NCBI GenBank assembly: GCA_023436205.1
Contig: JAEZKC010000133.1
Location: 1 to 8,538 of the forward strand
From: Fibrobacterota bacterium
Lineage (GTDB): Bacteria; Fibrobacterota; Chitinivibrionia; Chitinivibrionales; Chitinispirillaceae
Reading direction: 5' to 3'
DNA length: 8,538 bases
The position numbers and the translations under genes were made by a program. The notes below the pieces were generated by a model that had not been told where the DNA came from, did not search any database, and was given only the letters and a program-made list of their open reading frames with translations. Positions 6,686 through 8,538 of the stretch are shown here, piece after piece (the first letter of the stretch is position 1; each line of letters opens with the position of its first letter).

Positions 6686-8167
6686 TCAAGTATTCTTCGA
6701 CTTATTATCAAAATGTAATTCTTTGAATAGAATTGTAGCAATGGTTCCTTTACCAATCTGGCTTTCGATAAGTAATTGTGCTTTATGCGTTTTGATTATA
6801 AGCTCGCACAAAGCTAAACCAAGACCACTGCCACCTTTCGATTGACAGTGTGATTTATCCACCATATAGAACGGTTGTATAATCTTTTCAATCTCATCTT
6901 GAGGAATGCCTACACCATCATCCTTGACAGAAATGGATTTCTTCTCTGCCATGAAAGTAATATGCTTTGCACCAGCTTTGCGGGCGTTGTCAAACAGATT
7001 AATCAGCACACTCGCCATCATATCGATGTCCATTTCAAAGACTGGCGAATCTTTTTCAATAAACGCAAGTTCAATGTTTTCCTGCTGTGCAATACTCTCA
7101 AGCGTCATCTCTACCGCTTCATAGAGCCTTTTTAAAGGCTGCAGCTTCATAGAGGCCGATTCGCCGCCCTGCAGCGTAATGAGCTGCATCATCTTTTGAG
7201 ATAAACGCTCGACACGCTTGCACTCGCTGTTAATATAGGCAATGGATTCCTCCTGCTGTTCCTTTTGCAGGCGTATACGCATCAGCGCTTCCGAATAACC
7301 GATGATGGCTGTCATCGGTGTTTTAAGTTCATGCGTTAGAGCAGACAACAATAGCTTACGTTGCTCTGCTGTATTCTCTAATGCGTCAATGTGTCCGGCG
7401 ATGGCATCTGCCATTTTGTTGAAGCTCGTCCCGAGCGCGGAAATTTCATCCCTGCCTCGTACCTGAATGCGGTTATCGTATTGCCCCTCGGCAAGTGCAG
7501 CAGCGGTTTTTTGCAGCCCGCCAAGCGGACGCATAACGCGCCGGACAAGAAAAATCATTAACACGGCACTGAGGATAATTGTTACCAACCCAATAACAGC
7601 AAAACGGATGCCTAGCAACGCAATACCGTTATAAACGTTTGTAATATCCCGCACAAGATAAATCTCATGTTCGAAATTCATCTTATTACCCAGACTGCTG
7701 CTCCAATGACCAACAGCCAAGTACATGCGCCCTTTTAGTTCCGCTATTACATAGGGCCATTTCTTAACCACATCACTTATTTGAGCGTCGCTTTTCTTTG
7801 CTAGATCATTGCTTTCTTTTATGTTGGATAGTAATAGTGGACGCGGGTCTATGGGGCAATCGTTGTACAACTGGGTGTTCGTATCTGAGAGGATATAATG
7901 TGCCCCGCTGATTGAAGAGTCAGCATACTTTCGGAACACAAACAGAACCAAACTACGTTTAGCCGTATCCGATAGGTTGTTATCATTCACAACATCTATC
8001 TCAGCAGAAAAAGAGCTATTTAGCATACGAAGTTCTTCTATGCCATTTTCAACGGCATTATTAATATGGTTATTCGCTGTAGTAATTAATAGAAGAATAC
8101 AACAAGTTACGATAGCAACTATCGTGATTATAACCGAATATATAGCAAGCCTTATAGAAATTTTCAT
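6686..8167 (-). CDS. Membrane sensor histidine kinase, HAMP-HisKA-HATPase
   Basis: A 493-residue kinase of a two-component system. Helix 1 lies at about 8-30, an extracytoplasmic sensor region of about 155 residues at 31-185, helix 2 at about 186-208, and a HAMP linker at 209-262 (VMRPLGGLQK, then EISALGTSFNKM). The phosphoacceptor is His279 in ALTHELKTPMTAI. The ATPase domain has the N-box with Asn390 and Asn394 (NLFDNA), G1 DDGVGIP (416-422), an F-box around QPFYMVDKSH (431-440) and G2 GGSGLGL (445-451), so it should be active. The sensor region has no match I recognise, with a Cys at 104 and several Trp residues. The ATG at 8167 overlaps the response regulator stop as ATGA; AGGAG lies only 2 nt before it, so translation is probably coupled. 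Its likely partner is that regulator, and likely outputs are the lipoprotein and the transporter operon downstream (inferred). Confidence 0.95.
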   Translation of the reverse strand: MKISIRLAIYSVIITIVAIVTCCILLLITTANNHINNAVENGIEELRMLNSSFSAEIDVVNDNNLSDTAKRSLVLFVFRKYADSSISGAHYILSDTNTQLYNDCPIDPRPLLLSNIKESNDLAKKSDAQISDVVKKWPYVIAELKGRMYLAVGHWSSSLGNKMNFEHEIYLVRDITNVYNGIALLGIRFAVIGLVTIILSAVLMIFLVRRVMRPLGGLQKTAAALAEGQYDNRIQVRGRDEISALGTSFNKMADAIAGHIDALENTAEQRKLLLSALTHELKTPMTAIIGYSEALMRIRLQKEQQEESIAYINSECKRVERLSQKMMQLITLQGGESASMKLQPLKRLYEAVEMTLESIAQQENIELAFIEKDSPVFEMDIDMMASVLINLFDNARKAGAKHITFMAEKKSISVKDDGVGIPQDEIEKIIQPFYMVDKSHCQSKGGSGLGLALCELIIKTHKAQLLIESQIGKGTIATILFKELHFDNKSKNT

Positions 8168-8538
8168 GGCTCCTGCTCCAAACGATAGCCAACTTTGGGG
8201 ACAGAAGTTATAGAAAGCCCCGTTTTCTTGCGGAGTTGAGTAATATGTACATCAATTGTTCGAGTCTCCCCCAAAAAGTCAACACCCCATACCTCAGCTA
8301 TGAGTTTTTCGCGGGACATTGCAACGTTTTTATTTTTTGCAAGGGTAACAAGCAGATCAAATTCGCGTGGTTTTAAATGTAAAGGTTTTTTTTTAACCTT
8401 TACAATACGATCATCAAGGAAGATTTTTAAATCCCCCAAACGGATGACCGAATCCACGTAGCCTCGACGCTCCAGGACTTTTTCAATGCGTACAAGCAGT
8501 TCAAGTATCTCAAACGGCTTGACAACATAGTCTTCCGC
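8164..8538 (-). CDS. OmpR/PhoB-family response regulator, C-terminal part (start beyond the right edge)
   Basis: The frame is open from the window edge to the TGA at 8164, giving 124 visible residues without a start. The first residues, AEDYVVKPFEILELLVRIE, are the end of a receiver domain with the conserved Lys-Pro that contacts the phosphorylation site, followed by the last helix and the linker. The remainder is a winged-helix DNA-binding domain: LKPREFDLLVTLAKNKN, then REKLIAEVWG, then TIDVHITQLRKK (recognition helix) and the hairpin SVPKVGYRLE. An in-frame GTG at 8457 would give a domain-only protein but is rejected because receiver sequence continues in frame upstream of it. The phosphoacceptor Asp lies outside the window. 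It should bind direct-repeat operators and control nearby genes. Confidence 0.93.
   Translation of the reverse strand, partial: AEDYVVKPFEILELLVRIEKVLERRGYVDSVIRLGDLKIFLDDRIVKVKKKPLHLKPREFDLLVTLAKNKNVAMSREKLIAEVWGVDFLGETRTIDVHITQLRKKTGLSITSVPKVGYRLEQEP

Noticed and set aside
6656..6690. Promoter for the lipoprotein gene (TTGAAA just after the kinase stop)
   Set aside because: No good -10 lies 16-18 bp downstream; the match is to be expected in an AT-rich gap.
8164..8457. Stand-alone winged-helix protein starting at GTG 8457
   Set aside because: The same frame continues to the window edge and encodes the receiver-domain end with its KPF motif, so this is the tail of a full response regulator.

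Overview
The window looks like a chromosomal stretch from a Gram-positive, low-to-mid GC Firmicute, most likely a clostridial (gut-type) bacterium. The reasons are near-canonical AGGAGG ribosome binding sites, a lipoprotein with a classic lipobox, a sortase-free single-membrane style of exported proteins, and dense operon packing with overlapping starts and stops. The call rests on style and family resemblance, not on a marker gene. Every supported gene reads on the minus strand, so the biological order runs from the right end of the window to the left.

Upstream block (8538 down to 5111): the C-terminal part of an OmpR-type response regulator (its start lies beyond the window), a membrane sensor histidine kinase joined to it by an ATGA overlap, and 51 bp later a 507-residue lipoprotein of an uncharacterised clostridial family. 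An 11-bp inverted repeat follows the lipoprotein gene and probably acts as a terminator, so this looks like a sensing operon.

Downstream block (4985 down to 1, continuing past the left edge): six tightly coupled genes. Two six-helix ABC-2-type permeases and an intact ABC ATPase with the E-loop of the BcrA/LanF (bacitracin and lantibiotic) transporters form one exporter module. They are followed by a second, MacB/LolD-like ATPase whose catalytic motifs are almost all altered, a secreted membrane-anchored protein built from immunoglobulin-like (CARDB/COG1361-like) domains, and the start of an FtsX/MacB-type permease. All junctions overlap or abut (spacings from -14 to +1 bp), which points to one co-translated unit. 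A candidate promoter with two similar near-palindromic elements lies in the 125-bp gap in front of it.

Taken together, the locus resembles a cell-envelope stress or antimicrobial-peptide response island. The gene order (ABC-2 permeases, ABC-2 ATPase, MacB-like ATPase, FtsX permease) recalls the Bacillus subtilis ytrBCDEF operon, but with a two-component system and lipoprotein next to it instead of a visible GntR regulator, with an extracellular Ig-like protein inserted before the FtsX permease, and with a degenerate second ATPase. There is no gene-free stretch over 300 bases, and no tRNA, rRNA, CRISPR or insertion sequence was seen.
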